Source: Flavobacterium sp.
GTDB taxonomy: Bacteria > Bacteroidota > Bacteroidia > Flavobacteriales > Flavobacteriaceae
Length of the DNA: 64,000 nucleotides
Direction of reading: 5' to 3'
Assembly (NCBI RefSeq): GCF_025352015.1
Contig: NZ_JANXUG010000088.1
Span: 37,295 to 101,294 of the forward strand
Shown one piece after another: positions 1-9,760 of the stretch. A program made the translations under genes and the position numbers. Numbering within the stretch: position 1 is the stretch's first letter; each line of letters opens with the position of its first letter. The notes below the pieces were generated by a model. The model made no database searches. It worked only from the letters and a program-made list of their open reading frames with translations, and was not told the origin of the DNA.

Positions 1-60
1 AGTGGTTTTTGGATTGTTTGCTTTATGATTATGGGAGGAATTATCTGTATGATGCAATAA
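1..60 (+). CDS. C-terminal fragment of a membrane protein (SGFWIVCFMIMGGIICMMQ*), truncated by the window edge
   Basis: Frame 1 is open from base 1 to TAA at 58-60; hydrophobic. Confidence 0.5.
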   Translation, partial: SGFWIVCFMIMGGIICMMQ

Positions 61-117
61 TTAACATTTTATTATATACCAATCGCGCTACATTTGTAGG
101 GCGATTTTTTTAGCCTA

Positions 118-1269
118 TTGGAAACATTTACTTATAAAATATACGCTTCGCTATCAGAACTTCCTACTTCATGGGATGAAGTTGCCGTTGAAAATGCATT
201 TTTACAAACACCTTATTTGAAAGTTTTAGAAGATTCTTCACCCATCAATATGCGGTGTTACTACATTGGTATTTATGAAAACGATATTTTAATAGGAGTA
301 GCCTTGACGCAATATTTAGATATTAATAAGTTGGAATCATTTGGCGAACGAGATCAATGCATCAAAACTTATATTAGAAATTTTATCTTCAAAAATTTTT
401 CAGGTCATGTGCTTTTTTTAGGCAATAATCTAGTATCGGGACATAACAGTTATGCTTATAAAAAGCATTTATCGTTTGAAACGATAAGTAAAATAATGCT
501 TGAATATTGTGCTGAAATGCTCGTTTTTTTGAAACAAAAAAACATCACTATACATTTAATTACTTTCAAAGATTTTTATCAAATAGAAGCCACCGAACTT
601 AAAAAGTTTGATTTTAAAAACATCTACGAAATCCATGCGCAACCCAATATGATTTTGAATTTGAATACAAAGTGGAAATCAAAAGAAGATTATAATCGAG
701 AGTTGACAAAAAAATATAGAGACCAGTATAAACGGGCTCGAAAAAAATTTACTGGAATAGCAATCGAAGAATTATCGTTAGAAAAAATCGAACAAAACGA
801 AGCTAAAATTTATGAATTTTATAAATTTGTAGCCAAAAATGCCTCGTTTAACACTTTTATTTTATCAGAAAGTCACTTTTCTACTTTTAAGAAAAAATGT
901 CCCAAACATTTTAAATTATTTGGTTATTTTGATAACCATCTTTTAGTTGGGTTTCACACCATTTTTCAAAACGGAGATACGCTAGAAACCTATTTTTTGG
1001 GCTATGATGAAAAAGTACAAAAAGAGAAAATGTTATATTTGAATATGTTGTATAATATGACCGAATTTGGAATCGAAAATCATTTTAAACGAATCATCTT
1101 TGGCAGAACTGCGCTTGAAATAAAAAGCTCAATCGGTGCACAACCCATTATGATGTCGGGGTTTATGTTTCACAAAAATCGATGGATTAATAAGCTTTTA
1201 CCTAAAATTTTTCCTCGGTTAGAGCCTGAAATGATTTGGCAACAAAGACATCCATTTAAAGAAAACTAA
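118..1269 (+). CDS. FemAB/GNAT-like acyltransferase-fold protein
   Basis: 383 aa ORF, TTG start; 'ELTKKYRDQYKRARKKF' and C-terminal 'FGRTALEIKSSIGAQP' resemble FemAB/GNAT-type proteins. Confidence 0.55.
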   Translation: METFTYKIYASLSELPTSWDEVAVENAFLQTPYLKVLEDSSPINMRCYYIGIYENDILIGVALTQYLDINKLESFGERDQCIKTYIRNFIFKNFSGHVLFLGNNLVSGHNSYAYKKHLSFETISKIMLEYCAEMLVFLKQKNITIHLITFKDFYQIEATELKKFDFKNIYEIHAQPNMILNLNTKWKSKEDYNRELTKKYRDQYKRARKKFTGIAIEELSLEKIEQNEAKIYEFYKFVAKNASFNTFILSESHFSTFKKKCPKHFKLFGYFDNHLLVGFHTIFQNGDTLETYFLGYDEKVQKEKMLYLNMLYNMTEFGIENHFKRIIFGRTALEIKSSIGAQPIMMSGFMFHKNRWINKLLPKIFPRLEPEMIWQQRHPFKEN

Positions 1270-1298
1270 AATTATATATCTTTAACTAAATTTGATTT

Positions 1299-2501
1299 AT
1301 GCTTTTCCAATTTGGATTTTATTCTTCCCTTCTTCTTATAACCTTCTCACAAGGAATCATTTATAGCAGTATTTTGTTAAAAAAAGGCATACAAACAGGT
1401 AGTAATTCCAGTTATTGGTTAAGCCTTTTTATCTTTTTGTGCAGTTTATATATTGCTCCTTGGATGCTTGGTTTTGCAGGCTGGTATGACAATCAGCCGT
1501 ATCGTGACTTTTTGTTTTATACACCGTTTCAGCATCTTTTTTTTGTAGGTCCTGTAATTTACTTCTACACTCAAAGCCTTTTAAATCCTTCTTTTCGATT
1601 AACCAAAAGTAATTTTTTACATTTTATTCTAGGTATTTTATACGTCCTATATTCGCTATTCATGTGGATTTATGATAAAATAATTATCCATGATTATTAT
1701 TTTTATAAAGATGGAATGGACAAAGATTTTGATGATTGGTATCAAAAAACAGGGTTGATTTCAATGTTAATTTACTTCATAATGTCTATTCGGTATTATA
1801 ATTTGTACCGAAAACTCATGTTTCAAGTAGTAAGTTATGCCGACAGTGTTTTATTCAAATGGATAAAAGCCTATTTGTATGCGTTTTTAATTATGTTGCT
1901 TTTGCCTATTGTTTTCGATATTGTAATTCTAATTTATCCTGCTTTAAACTCTTATCAAGGATCGTGGTGGTTTTATCTTTTTTTCTCGATCATTATGTAT
2001 TATGTAGCAATTTCTGGGTATGCCAATTTGGTAGTAACCAAAATACCTTTTGAAATTTCGGTCTTCGATAAGAAACCTGTTTTGCTTTTATCCAATAATG
2101 CACCGTTAGAAAAAGTAATCATTGATGTGGAACATGAAGTTTATGAACCTGAAACTTCTCCAGAAATTGAAAATTGGAAAGTAAAATTAGAATTACTCAT
2201 TAAAGAGCAGCAACTCTATCAAAATCCTGAATTAACATTGGCAGATATTGCCAAAAAATTAGAAACTAATGCATCGGTAATCTCAAAAGCTATCAATCAA
2301 GGTTTTCAAATGAACTTTAATGACTTTATCAACAACTTCAGAGTAGAAGCGGTAAAACAAAATTTTGAAAACGGCGAACATAAAAAATCAACCTTACTCG
2401 GAATCGCTTTTGATAGCGGATTTAACTCAAAAGCAACTTTTAACCGAGCTTTCAAAAAAAATACGGGACTTTCGCCCAAAGAATACCTAAATACAATTTG
2501 A
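1299..2501 (+). CDS. AraC-family transcriptional regulator with N-terminal multi-pass membrane domain
   Basis: Several TM segments, then C-terminal HTH 'LGIAFDSGFNSKATFNRAFKKNTGLSPKEY'. Confidence 0.85.
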   Translation: MLFQFGFYSSLLLITFSQGIIYSSILLKKGIQTGSNSSYWLSLFIFLCSLYIAPWMLGFAGWYDNQPYRDFLFYTPFQHLFFVGPVIYFYTQSLLNPSFRLTKSNFLHFILGILYVLYSLFMWIYDKIIIHDYYFYKDGMDKDFDDWYQKTGLISMLIYFIMSIRYYNLYRKLMFQVVSYADSVLFKWIKAYLYAFLIMLLLPIVFDIVILIYPALNSYQGSWWFYLFFSIIMYYVAISGYANLVVTKIPFEISVFDKKPVLLLSNNAPLEKVIIDVEHEVYEPETSPEIENWKVKLELLIKEQQLYQNPELTLADIAKKLETNASVISKAINQGFQMNFNDFINNFRVEAVKQNFENGEHKKSTLLGIAFDSGFNSKATFNRAFKKNTGLSPKEYLNTI

Positions 2502-2683
2502 TACTTTTAATAAGTCTTGTACTAAAACCCTTTATTTACCTCACTTTTTTTTAATTTAATAATTTGAGATCTATTTATTTTGGCTCAAATTATAATTTGA
2601 AGCGTATGCGTTTGAATGTTGCTACAACTTTGCAGCATTAAATAATCAGAAACCCAACAAAAGGTTTCCTAAAACTTCAAAAA

Positions 2684-3040
2684 ATGAAAACAATTATTAC
2701 AACCTTATTTTTGGCATTAATCATTACTTCTTGTGGCGTGTTTGGTTCTTTAACGTCTAACACCATTATTAAACCAAACGACAGTTTTGTTTTAGGTAAC
2801 AATGAACACGGAACTTTTCAGGTAAAACTAAAAAATGTTTCCAATCATAATTTAAAAATAATTATGGCTCCTATAACTGGAGGCACCCATTCGCCAATTA
2901 TAGTTAGTCCTAATGAAACTGTTAAAGTAAATGCCGATAGCAATACCGCGCTTGTTATCGAAAATAAATCTAGCGAAGAAGCATCGGTTAATTTATATGT
3001 TACTGGAGATACTGGATTATCTATGGGATATAAAAATTAA
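2684..3040 (+). CDS. small lipoprotein, unknown function
   Basis: Lipobox 'LIITSCG'; 118 aa. Confidence 0.6.
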   Translation: MKTIITTLFLALIITSCGVFGSLTSNTIIKPNDSFVLGNNEHGTFQVKLKNVSNHNLKIIMAPITGGTHSPIIVSPNETVKVNADSNTALVIENKSSEEASVNLYVTGDTGLSMGYKN

Positions 3041-3069
3041 TAGTAGTTTCAATCATCAAACAAATCACC

Positions 3070-3559
3070 ATGAGAATAATAAATCAACTCACAAACCCAA
3101 TTAAAATGCCATTTTGTTGGCAAGATTTCTTATTTGCCATTCCCGGAATTACTTGCGGATTTCTATTAAGCTCCAACTTTGGTGCGGCAAAATTCGGATT
3201 GTCGTGGTCGCCTCCCGAAAATAATCTAGGATTATTTGAAGTAGCCTTTTGGTTTCCAAATGATGTAAGCGTCGTATGGTGGAATATTTGCTGTCGCTCC
3301 AGCTTTTTTTGCTTGGATGGGTGCTTTTAGCGAAGCTGTCGGCGGCATTTTTTTAATACTGGGATTTCAAACCCGAATAGCTTCTTTCTTAATCTTGTGC
3401 ACAATGCTTGTAGCGATTTTTATGTAACAAATTCAGAATGGTTTATGGAACTGCCTGCCAGCAACGGGATTTCTATGGGTGGGGACATTCTATCTGATTC
3501 TAGGTTCGGGTCGATTTGGTGTTGATTATTTACTAACTCGTAAAAAAACTGCATTATGA
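3070..3559 (+). pseudogene. DoxX-family membrane protein, frameshifted and with an in-frame stop
   Basis: N-terminal half in frame of 3070; near 3265 the homologous reading continues in another frame (YGGIFAVAPAFFAWMGAFSEAVGGIFLILGFQTRIASFLI...), TAA at 3425-3427, then QIQNGLWNCLPATGFLWVGTFYLILGSGRFGVDYLLTRKKTAL*. Confidence 0.8.
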
Positions 3560-3912
3560 AAACATTATTTATTCTCATTGCACTACTTATTCTAGCGAAT
3601 GCCTGTGTTCAAAAAGCGTATCAAAGAGTAGTTGTAGTAACACTAGATGTCTCTAAAGTAAAAAACATAAAAACTGTTGGAATTCGTGGTAATGGTAAGC
3701 CATTGAACTGGGAAAACGATTATCCTATGAAAGAAGTAATAAAAGACAGCTTGTATAAAGCGGTTATCGTTACGCAAACTGGCTATCTTTTTGCAGAAGG
3801 AAAATGTATCGTAAATGGCAATTTTGAATTACAAAATAAACCCAATCGAAAAGTGGTATTCGACACCAAAAAAGACACGACTTATGTCAATTTTGTTTTT
3901 GATTCAGAATAA
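3556..3912 (+). CDS. small lipoprotein, unknown function
   Basis: Signal peptide with 'ILANAC'; ATGA overlap with the DoxX remnant. Confidence 0.6.
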   Translation: MKTLFILIALLILANACVQKAYQRVVVVTLDVSKVKNIKTVGIRGNGKPLNWENDYPMKEVIKDSLYKAVIVTQTGYLFAEGKCIVNGNFELQNKPNRKVVFDTKKDTTYVNFVFDSE

Positions 3913-3916
3913 AATT

Positions 3917-4792
3917 TTAAAGAACTGCAACTTTCATTTGAGCCGGCAAAATCATAATATCCAATCGTGTTTCTTCACCAATATATTCTCCATCAATTTG
4001 AAAACAAACGGGTGTAATGGTGGTAATTATTGCATTATCGGTAGAAATAATTTGAATATCTTCGGTATTAATTGGAATATTTCCAGTAATTATTTTTCCG
4101 AAAACCAATAAATCTAGGTTCTTTAAAATTACTAATTCAAATTTCCCATCGTTCATGACTCCATCCGGGTTAATGGTTACGCCTGTCCCGTATTTTTGAG
4201 AATTCGCGATTACAATCATTCGTGCAGTACATTCGATTATTTCATTATTGGCTTCTATTTTAGCAAAAAAAGGTTCTTCCAATTCGGTTAAAGTAGTAAT
4301 TACTTGTAAAGCATAACCCAGTTTGCCCCGTGTAGAACCATTTTCATAATTCTTGACAAGTGCTGCATTCAACCCTAAATCGCTTAAATGAATACTTTTT
4401 TTACCATTGATAGAAATCATATCCATTTCCATAAAATGATTGTGAAAAGCTATAGATAGATTTTCTTCAATGGTAGCTGGCAAGTTTAAAGCTGCCGCCA
4501 AACCATTGGCTGAACCTGCAGGAATAATTCCAAAAATGACATCTTGTTGCTCTAGTGCTTCGCCTACCATTTTTATTGTTCCATCCCCGCCAGCAATCAA
4601 TATTCGTTGTGGTTTATGCACATTGTACAAACTTCTTATGGCTTTTTCATCATCGTTACTAGAAGTTTCAAACACAATGATTTCTACTTTAAATTTCTCG
4701 GCAAATGCTAAAGTTTTTACTAAAATTTCAGTTTTATCAACATCTCCGGAAATGGGATTTAGTACTAAAATATATTTCTTATTTGCTGTCAT
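3917..4792 (-). CDS. diacylglycerol/lipid kinase family protein (YegS-like)
   Basis: 'LVLNPISGD', 'AGGDGTI', 'GIIPAGSANGLA' motifs. Confidence 0.9.
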   Translation of the reverse strand: MTANKKYILVLNPISGDVDKTEILVKTLAFAEKFKVEIIVFETSSNDDEKAIRSLYNVHKPQRILIAGGDGTIKMVGEALEQQDVIFGIIPAGSANGLAAALNLPATIEENLSIAFHNHFMEMDMISINGKKSIHLSDLGLNAALVKNYENGSTRGKLGYALQVITTLTELEEPFFAKIEANNEIIECTARMIVIANSQKYGTGVTINPDGVMNDGKFELVILKNLDLLVFGKIITGNIPINTEDIQIISTDNAIITTITPVCFQIDGEYIGEETRLDIMILPAQMKVAVL

Positions 4793-4852
4793 AAATTGTA
4801 TTTCCTAAATTATTTGTACTTTGTTCAGCTAAACTCAAATGTATAAAATTAA

Positions 4853-5821
4853 GTGAAGCCCTTTTTAAAATTATATCGTGGATATGCTAACGACCAAGAA
4901 TTAATTGTGATGGGGCACGTTTTTAAATCTAACTCGAAGGAAGATTACGATTTTCAAAAGAAGAATTTTAAAAATGCAACTTCTGTAATTAGATCGTTTC
5001 GTATTGCAACTCTGGGCAATACAGATGTTTATTTAGAACACAATAATGCACAAATCCACACGAAAACGTTAGACGACGGTTATTTTAAATTTTGTATTCC
5101 GCTGACTGAAAAATCAATTTATGGTTGGATAAATTATACCGTAAGTATTTTTTATAAAAATGAAGAAATTAAAGCCGTTGGAAGTTTTATTAAACCTCAT
5201 GAAGGAAATTTTGGATTCATATCAGACATTGACGACACTTTTTTAGTTTCGCATACTAGAAATCCTTTTAAGAAAATGTCTATTTTATTGTTCAAAAACG
5301 TTTATGATCGACGTGTTTATCGCGACGTTGTAGCGCATTATCAAGCGTTGAGTACCGCAGGCAAAAACAATGTAACCGAACAAAATGTATTCTTTTATGT
5401 GTCGAGCAGCGAATGGAATTTGTATCGTTTTATTACTCAATTTGCCGAAATTAATAAATTACCCAAAGCCGTTTTGCTGTTGAAAGACATTAAAACCAGC
5501 TTAACCGATTTATTTATTACCGGTCGTGGAGATCACAATCATAAATTTGAAAAGATTAAGCACATTTTAGAATTTTATCCAAATTTGCAATACACGCTGT
5601 TAGGTGATGATTCGCAAAATGACCCATATTTATATGAGAATATCTGCAAAATTTTTCCTGTAAATGTAAAAGCGGTTTACATACGACAAACCGGAAATTC
5701 TAAAAAAGAAAGAACGATATTATTACTAAAAAATCTAGAAAGCTTGCATGTAGAAGTGTGTTATTTTAAAGAAAGTTCAGAAGCAATAGCACACTCCAAA
5801 AAAATTGGTTTGATTACTTAA
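4853..5821 (+). CDS. App1/DUF2183 phosphatidate phosphatase-like protein
   Basis: 'GFISDIDDTFLVS' DxDxT motif, 'LLGDDSQNDPYLY'; GTG start. Confidence 0.85.
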   Translation: MKPFLKLYRGYANDQELIVMGHVFKSNSKEDYDFQKKNFKNATSVIRSFRIATLGNTDVYLEHNNAQIHTKTLDDGYFKFCIPLTEKSIYGWINYTVSIFYKNEEIKAVGSFIKPHEGNFGFISDIDDTFLVSHTRNPFKKMSILLFKNVYDRRVYRDVVAHYQALSTAGKNNVTEQNVFFYVSSSEWNLYRFITQFAEINKLPKAVLLLKDIKTSLTDLFITGRGDHNHKFEKIKHILEFYPNLQYTLLGDDSQNDPYLYENICKIFPVNVKAVYIRQTGNSKKERTILLLKNLESLHVEVCYFKESSEAIAHSKKIGLIT

Positions 5822-7718
5822 AATCTATCTCACCCTGAACAATTTCCCAATCATCAAGCAATTTATCTAATTCGGCTTTTTTCTTGTTATAAGCCATAAA
5901 AAAAGTAGCGTCTTCGACATGCTTATTATAATTAGAAGATAAAGCTTTATCATCGTTTTGAATATCAATTTCCAATTGCTTGATTTGGCTTTCTATTTTG
6001 CTCAAACGGTTTTGTAACGATTTGCTTTTCTTTTGATCCTCATAAGAGATGTTTTTGGTAGTTGATTTTGTTTCAAGCACAACATCTTTTTTCTCTATTT
6101 CACGCATATTTACCGCGTTTCTTTGTTCTAAAAAGTAGTTGATATCCCCCAAATATTCTTTAATATTTTGATCTTTAAATTCATAAACAATGTTCGACAT
6201 CCCCTGCAAAAAATCTCTATCGTGTGATACCAAAAGTAACGTGCCTTCATATTTTTTCAAAGCAGCTTTCAATACATTTTTTGATTTAATATCTAAATGA
6301 TTTGTAGGTTCATCCATCAGTAACACATTGATGGGTTGCAATAACAACTTGCACAATGCCAATCGGTTTCGTTCACCTCCCGAAAGCACTTTTACTTTCT
6401 TCTCTACATCGTCACCACGAAATAAAAAGGAACCCAACATATCGCGAACTCTTGAACGATTACCGTCAGTAGCGGCATTGGTCATGGTTTCTAATAAAGT
6501 GATTTCTCCGTCTAAATATTCGGCTTGGTTTTGAGCAAAATAACCCAACTGCACATTGTGACCCAGTTTTATAGCACCCTGAAACTTGAACTCGTTCACT
6601 ATTGCTTTAATTAAGGTTGATTTTCCTTGACCGTTTTGACCCACAAAAGCAATCTTACTACCGCGCTCTACTAGTAGGGAAATATCTTTTAGAATCACTT
6701 TTTCGCCGTAGGCTTTTGTCACATGGTCGGCTTCAATAACTACTCTCCCTGGGGTTTGCGAAACTGGAAACGAAATGTTCATCACCGAATTATCGTCTTC
6801 ATCTACTTCAATGCGTTCTACTTTATCTAATTTTTTAATAAGCGATTGTGCCATCGAGGCTTTCGAAGCTTTGGCCCTAAACTTTTCAATTAACTTCTCG
6901 GTTTCTTCAATTTTCTTGGCTTGATTTTTTTGGGTAGCCAATTGTTTTTCTCTGATTTCCTCACGTAAAACCAAGTATTGCGAATAGGGTTTGTTAAAAT
7001 CATACGCTTTCCCCAATGATATTTCAATAGTTCTATTAGTCACATTATCTAAAAACATTTTATCATGCGAGACAATCACCACCACGCCAGGAAAATTTCT
7101 CAAAAACCCTTCTAACCAAATGATACTTTCAATATCTAAATGGTTCGTAGGCTCATCCAAAAGCAAAATATCATTCGATTGCAATAATAATTTAGCCAAC
7201 TCAATCCGCATACGCCATCCACCCGAAAAAGTATCGGTTTGGTTTTCAAAATCCTCTCTTTTAAAACCCAATCCTAAAAGAATCTTTTCGGTATCTCCCA
7301 CATAATTATAACCTCCCAATATTTCAAAATGATGTGTAACATCACTCAACTGCTCAATCAAATCAGAATAACTCTGACTTTCATAATCGGTTCTGATAAC
7401 CAATTGGTGATTGATTTCATCAATTTTAAGCTCGGCTTTTTTAATTTCCTCAAAGGCTTGATAGGCTTCATCCAGAACTGTTCTACCTTTTACAAAATCT
7501 ATATCCTGACGCAAAAAACCAATTCTAACTTCCTTTTCAGTAGCTATCTGTCCGCTATCGGGTTTAAAATCGCCTGCTAATATCTTAAGCATCGTCGATT
7601 TTCCAGCACCGTTTTTCCCAACAAGTCCTACTCTATCCCCATAACCTAATCGAAAAGTTACCTCTTCAAAAAGATACGTACCACCAAACGAAACCGATAA
7701 ATTGTGAATGTTTAACAT
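5814..7718 (-). CDS. ABC-F family ATP-binding protein
   Basis: Two ABC ATPase domains with Walker A and 'FSGGWRMRIELAKLLL'/'LSGGERNRLALCKLLL' signatures; no TM segments. Confidence 0.95.
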   Translation of the reverse strand: MLNIHNLSVSFGGTYLFEEVTFRLGYGDRVGLVGKNGAGKSTMLKILAGDFKPDSGQIATEKEVRIGFLRQDIDFVKGRTVLDEAYQAFEEIKKAELKIDEINHQLVIRTDYESQSYSDLIEQLSDVTHHFEILGGYNYVGDTEKILLGLGFKREDFENQTDTFSGGWRMRIELAKLLLQSNDILLLDEPTNHLDIESIIWLEGFLRNFPGVVVIVSHDKMFLDNVTNRTIEISLGKAYDFNKPYSQYLVLREEIREKQLATQKNQAKKIEETEKLIEKFRAKASKASMAQSLIKKLDKVERIEVDEDDNSVMNISFPVSQTPGRVVIEADHVTKAYGEKVILKDISLLVERGSKIAFVGQNGQGKSTLIKAIVNEFKFQGAIKLGHNVQLGYFAQNQAEYLDGEITLLETMTNAATDGNRSRVRDMLGSFLFRGDDVEKKVKVLSGGERNRLALCKLLLQPINVLLMDEPTNHLDIKSKNVLKAALKKYEGTLLLVSHDRDFLQGMSNIVYEFKDQNIKEYLGDINYFLEQRNAVNMREIEKKDVVLETKSTTKNISYEDQKKSKSLQNRLSKIESQIKQLEIDIQNDDKALSSNYNKHVEDATFFMAYNKKKAELDKLLDDWEIVQGEIDFK

Positions 7719-7759
7719 AAAAAGAATTTCAAATTACTACTAAAAACTTCCTTTAGAAT

Positions 7760-7767
7760 TATCTTTG
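7760..7767 (+). promoter_or_regulatory. Bacteroidota -7 box TATCTTTG upstream of DUF983 gene
   Basis: Matches TAnnTTTG. Confidence 0.5.
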
Positions 7768-7810
7768 TAGACCGAAAGTCGTGAGACCAAACTGAACGAA
7801 ATTAAAATTT

Positions 7811-8200
7811 TTGCAAATGTTAAAAAAAGGATCCAAACTAAATAGCATTTTAACAGGAACTTGTCCAAGATGCCAAGAAGAAAGCATGTATGTAAACCAA
7901 AATCCTTATAATCTCAACACTATTTACAAAATGCACAACCACTGTAACCACTGCCACTTGCACTATCAAATAGAACCTTCCTTTTTTTACGGCGCCATGT
8001 ATGTAAATTATGGTCTCACGGTCGCAATAGGTGTAGCTTCATTTATTATAACCAAAATACTGCTAGGACTAAATATAGAAACTTCCTTCATTGCCATCAT
8101 TGTCAGTTTAATTGTTTTAATGCCAGTCACTGCAAGGCTATCACGCAATATTTATATTAATATGTTTGTGAGTTATGATCAAACAGCTGGGAAAGAATAA
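7811..8200 (+). CDS. DUF983 family protein
   Basis: CPRCQEESMY / CNHCHLHYQIEPSFFYGAMYVNY motif; two TMs. Confidence 0.9.
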   Translation: MQMLKKGSKLNSILTGTCPRCQEESMYVNQNPYNLNTIYKMHNHCNHCHLHYQIEPSFFYGAMYVNYGLTVAIGVASFIITKILLGLNIETSFIAIIVSLIVLMPVTARLSRNIYINMFVSYDQTAGKE

Positions 8201-8225
8201 GTAGCGATAGGCTTGGGTGTTTTCA

Positions 8226-8280
8226 GTAATCCCTATTCCCGCTGACCGCGCTGCACGGCAGCCAGCTCCCATCGGGGCTA
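8226..8280 (-). repeat. Intergenic structured element copy 1 (TAGCCCCGAT...GCGGGAA)
   Basis: Reverse complement tagccccgatgggagctggctgccgtgcagcgcggtcagcgggaataggg aligns with the copy at 18510-18565. Confidence 0.75.
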
Positions 8281-8380
8281 ATTAGGCAGTGTCTTTTGTG
8301 AAATAAATAACTGTAAAGTCGGTATAACCCAAAAATCTACACCCTCTTTGTCACTCCAAGCCCAGTCGAGGAGCATACAC

Positions 8381-8535
8381 CGTCTGATGCTCTACTTCTG
8401 CCGTCTGATGCTTCACTTTTAACGTCTGATGCTTCACTTTTAACGTCTGATGCTCTACTTTTAACGTCTGATGCTCTACTTCTGCCGTCTGATACTCTAC
8501 TTCTGCCGTCTGATGCTCTACTTCTGCCGTCTGAT
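8381..8535. repeat. 21-bp tandem repeat (minisatellite), 7 full units plus a partial
   Basis: Units begin at 8381, 8402, 8423, 8444, 8465, 8486, 8507, 8528; consensus CGTCTGATGCTCTACTTCTGC. Confidence 0.95.
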
Positions 8536-8580
8536 AAAACCCAACACTCAATAAATAGCAAGCAACAATCTAAACAGTGA

Positions 8581-8609
8581 CTCGCAAACCAAGTTGCGAG
8601 ATTATTTTT
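8581..8609 (+). terminator. Possible terminator hairpin CTCGCAA-accaag-TTGCGAG followed by attattttt
   Basis: 7-bp perfect inverted repeat and T-rich tail. Confidence 0.4.
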
Positions 8610-8647
8610 AATGATAACCAAAAAATCATAGGGAGCAACCCAAAAAG

Positions 8648-9694
8648 TTAGTACTTAACAGCATAACGCTTAATATCAATAGTGCTGTCAAGAGGAATTC
8701 CCATATGAATATGGCGGTATAAATCTTGGGCCATACTTGGTGCCAGCATCACTCCACGTGTACCAAGTCCGTTCAGAATATGCAAATTTTTATGCAAAGA
8801 ATGAGTGCCCACAAGTGGTTTCCGGTCGCGTACTGTGGGACGAATTCCGGCAAAATGAGCTACAATTTCAAAATCACACGTTATAATTTCTTTGATTTTG
8901 CTGATAAGTTCCTGTTTCCCTTCTTGGGTAAGAACATCGGTTTTATCAACCCAGTTATAGGTGGCACCCACTTTAAAAAGATGATTGCCCAGCGGCAGCA
9001 TATAAACACTGGTATTCACAATAACATCAATATCCAAATCAGGTGCGCTAATAATTAGAAGTTCCCCTTTTGTACCATCAAGCGGTAAATAGTTAAAAAA
9101 GGGATTGGCATGCATTCCAAAACCTTCAGCAAAAACAATATGGGTGGCTTTTAGTTTTTGATACGTTACATGATCATCATAAATGTGCAACTGCTGATAG
9201 TGAAAAGAATTTTCATTAAACATATTTAAATTTTTTAGATATTCGTGATAACTTGTAAGCAAAACATCGGTGGTAACGAAACCCGTTTTATACACTTCTC
9301 CGTATCCAAAGGGAGCATCAATAGCAGTATATTTTTTATGAATAACACGAGTAGAAAGAAAAGGAGCTAAATTAGGTTTATCCGAAGCCGTGAACCAATT
9401 ATTTTGTTCTTCTATCGAAAAGAACTTTCTATAAATGGGCATTTCAAAATCTACCTTTAAATGCAGTTTGGCTTCGATGTTTTTATAAAATTCTATAGCA
9501 ATTTGTAGTTGTTGATTGGCATTCCAAACTTGACTAAAACGTTTTAATATTACTGGATTGTAAAGTCCCGCAGCAATCCTAGAAGAATTTTGCGACTGAT
9601 TTTCAAAAATCATAAAGCATTTATTGTTTTGCAAAAGTGTTTCAGCAAAAGCAATGCCTGCCAGCCCAGAACCTACAATAATATAATCTACCAT
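8648..9694 (-). CDS. FAD-dependent oxidoreductase (DAAO-like)
   Basis: N-terminal 'DYIIVGSGLAGIAFAETLL' Rossmann GxGxxG; 'GIRPTVRDRKPLVG'. Confidence 0.88.
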   Translation of the reverse strand: MVDYIIVGSGLAGIAFAETLLQNNKCFMIFENQSQNSSRIAAGLYNPVILKRFSQVWNANQQLQIAIEFYKNIEAKLHLKVDFEMPIYRKFFSIEEQNNWFTASDKPNLAPFLSTRVIHKKYTAIDAPFGYGEVYKTGFVTTDVLLTSYHEYLKNLNMFNENSFHYQQLHIYDDHVTYQKLKATHIVFAEGFGMHANPFFNYLPLDGTKGELLIISAPDLDIDVIVNTSVYMLPLGNHLFKVGATYNWVDKTDVLTQEGKQELISKIKEIITCDFEIVAHFAGIRPTVRDRKPLVGTHSLHKNLHILNGLGTRGVMLAPSMAQDLYRHIHMGIPLDSTIDIKRYAVKY

Positions 9695-9760
9695 TATGTA
9701 TTACTAAAAAAAACTCCCACCATAAAGGCAGGAGTTGAATGTAACTTTAAAAAAACTGTT

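Noticed and set aside
1859-2053. 64-aa ORF within the AraC gene
   Set aside because: Alternative frame inside a clear coding sequence.
3070-3330. 86-aa ORF as a real gene
   Set aside because: It is the N-terminal part of a frameshifted DoxX-like gene.
3815-4808. Plus-strand ORFs 3815..4111 and 4470..4808
   Set aside because: Antisense to the lipid kinase and without motifs.
8381-8535. Possible CRISPR array
   Set aside because: Units are contiguous with no spacers.
8337-8621. 94-aa and 66-aa ORFs (ASDGRSR / AEVEHQT heptads)
   Set aside because: Products of a 21-bp tandem repeat that is open in two overlapping frames; no independent coding evidence.
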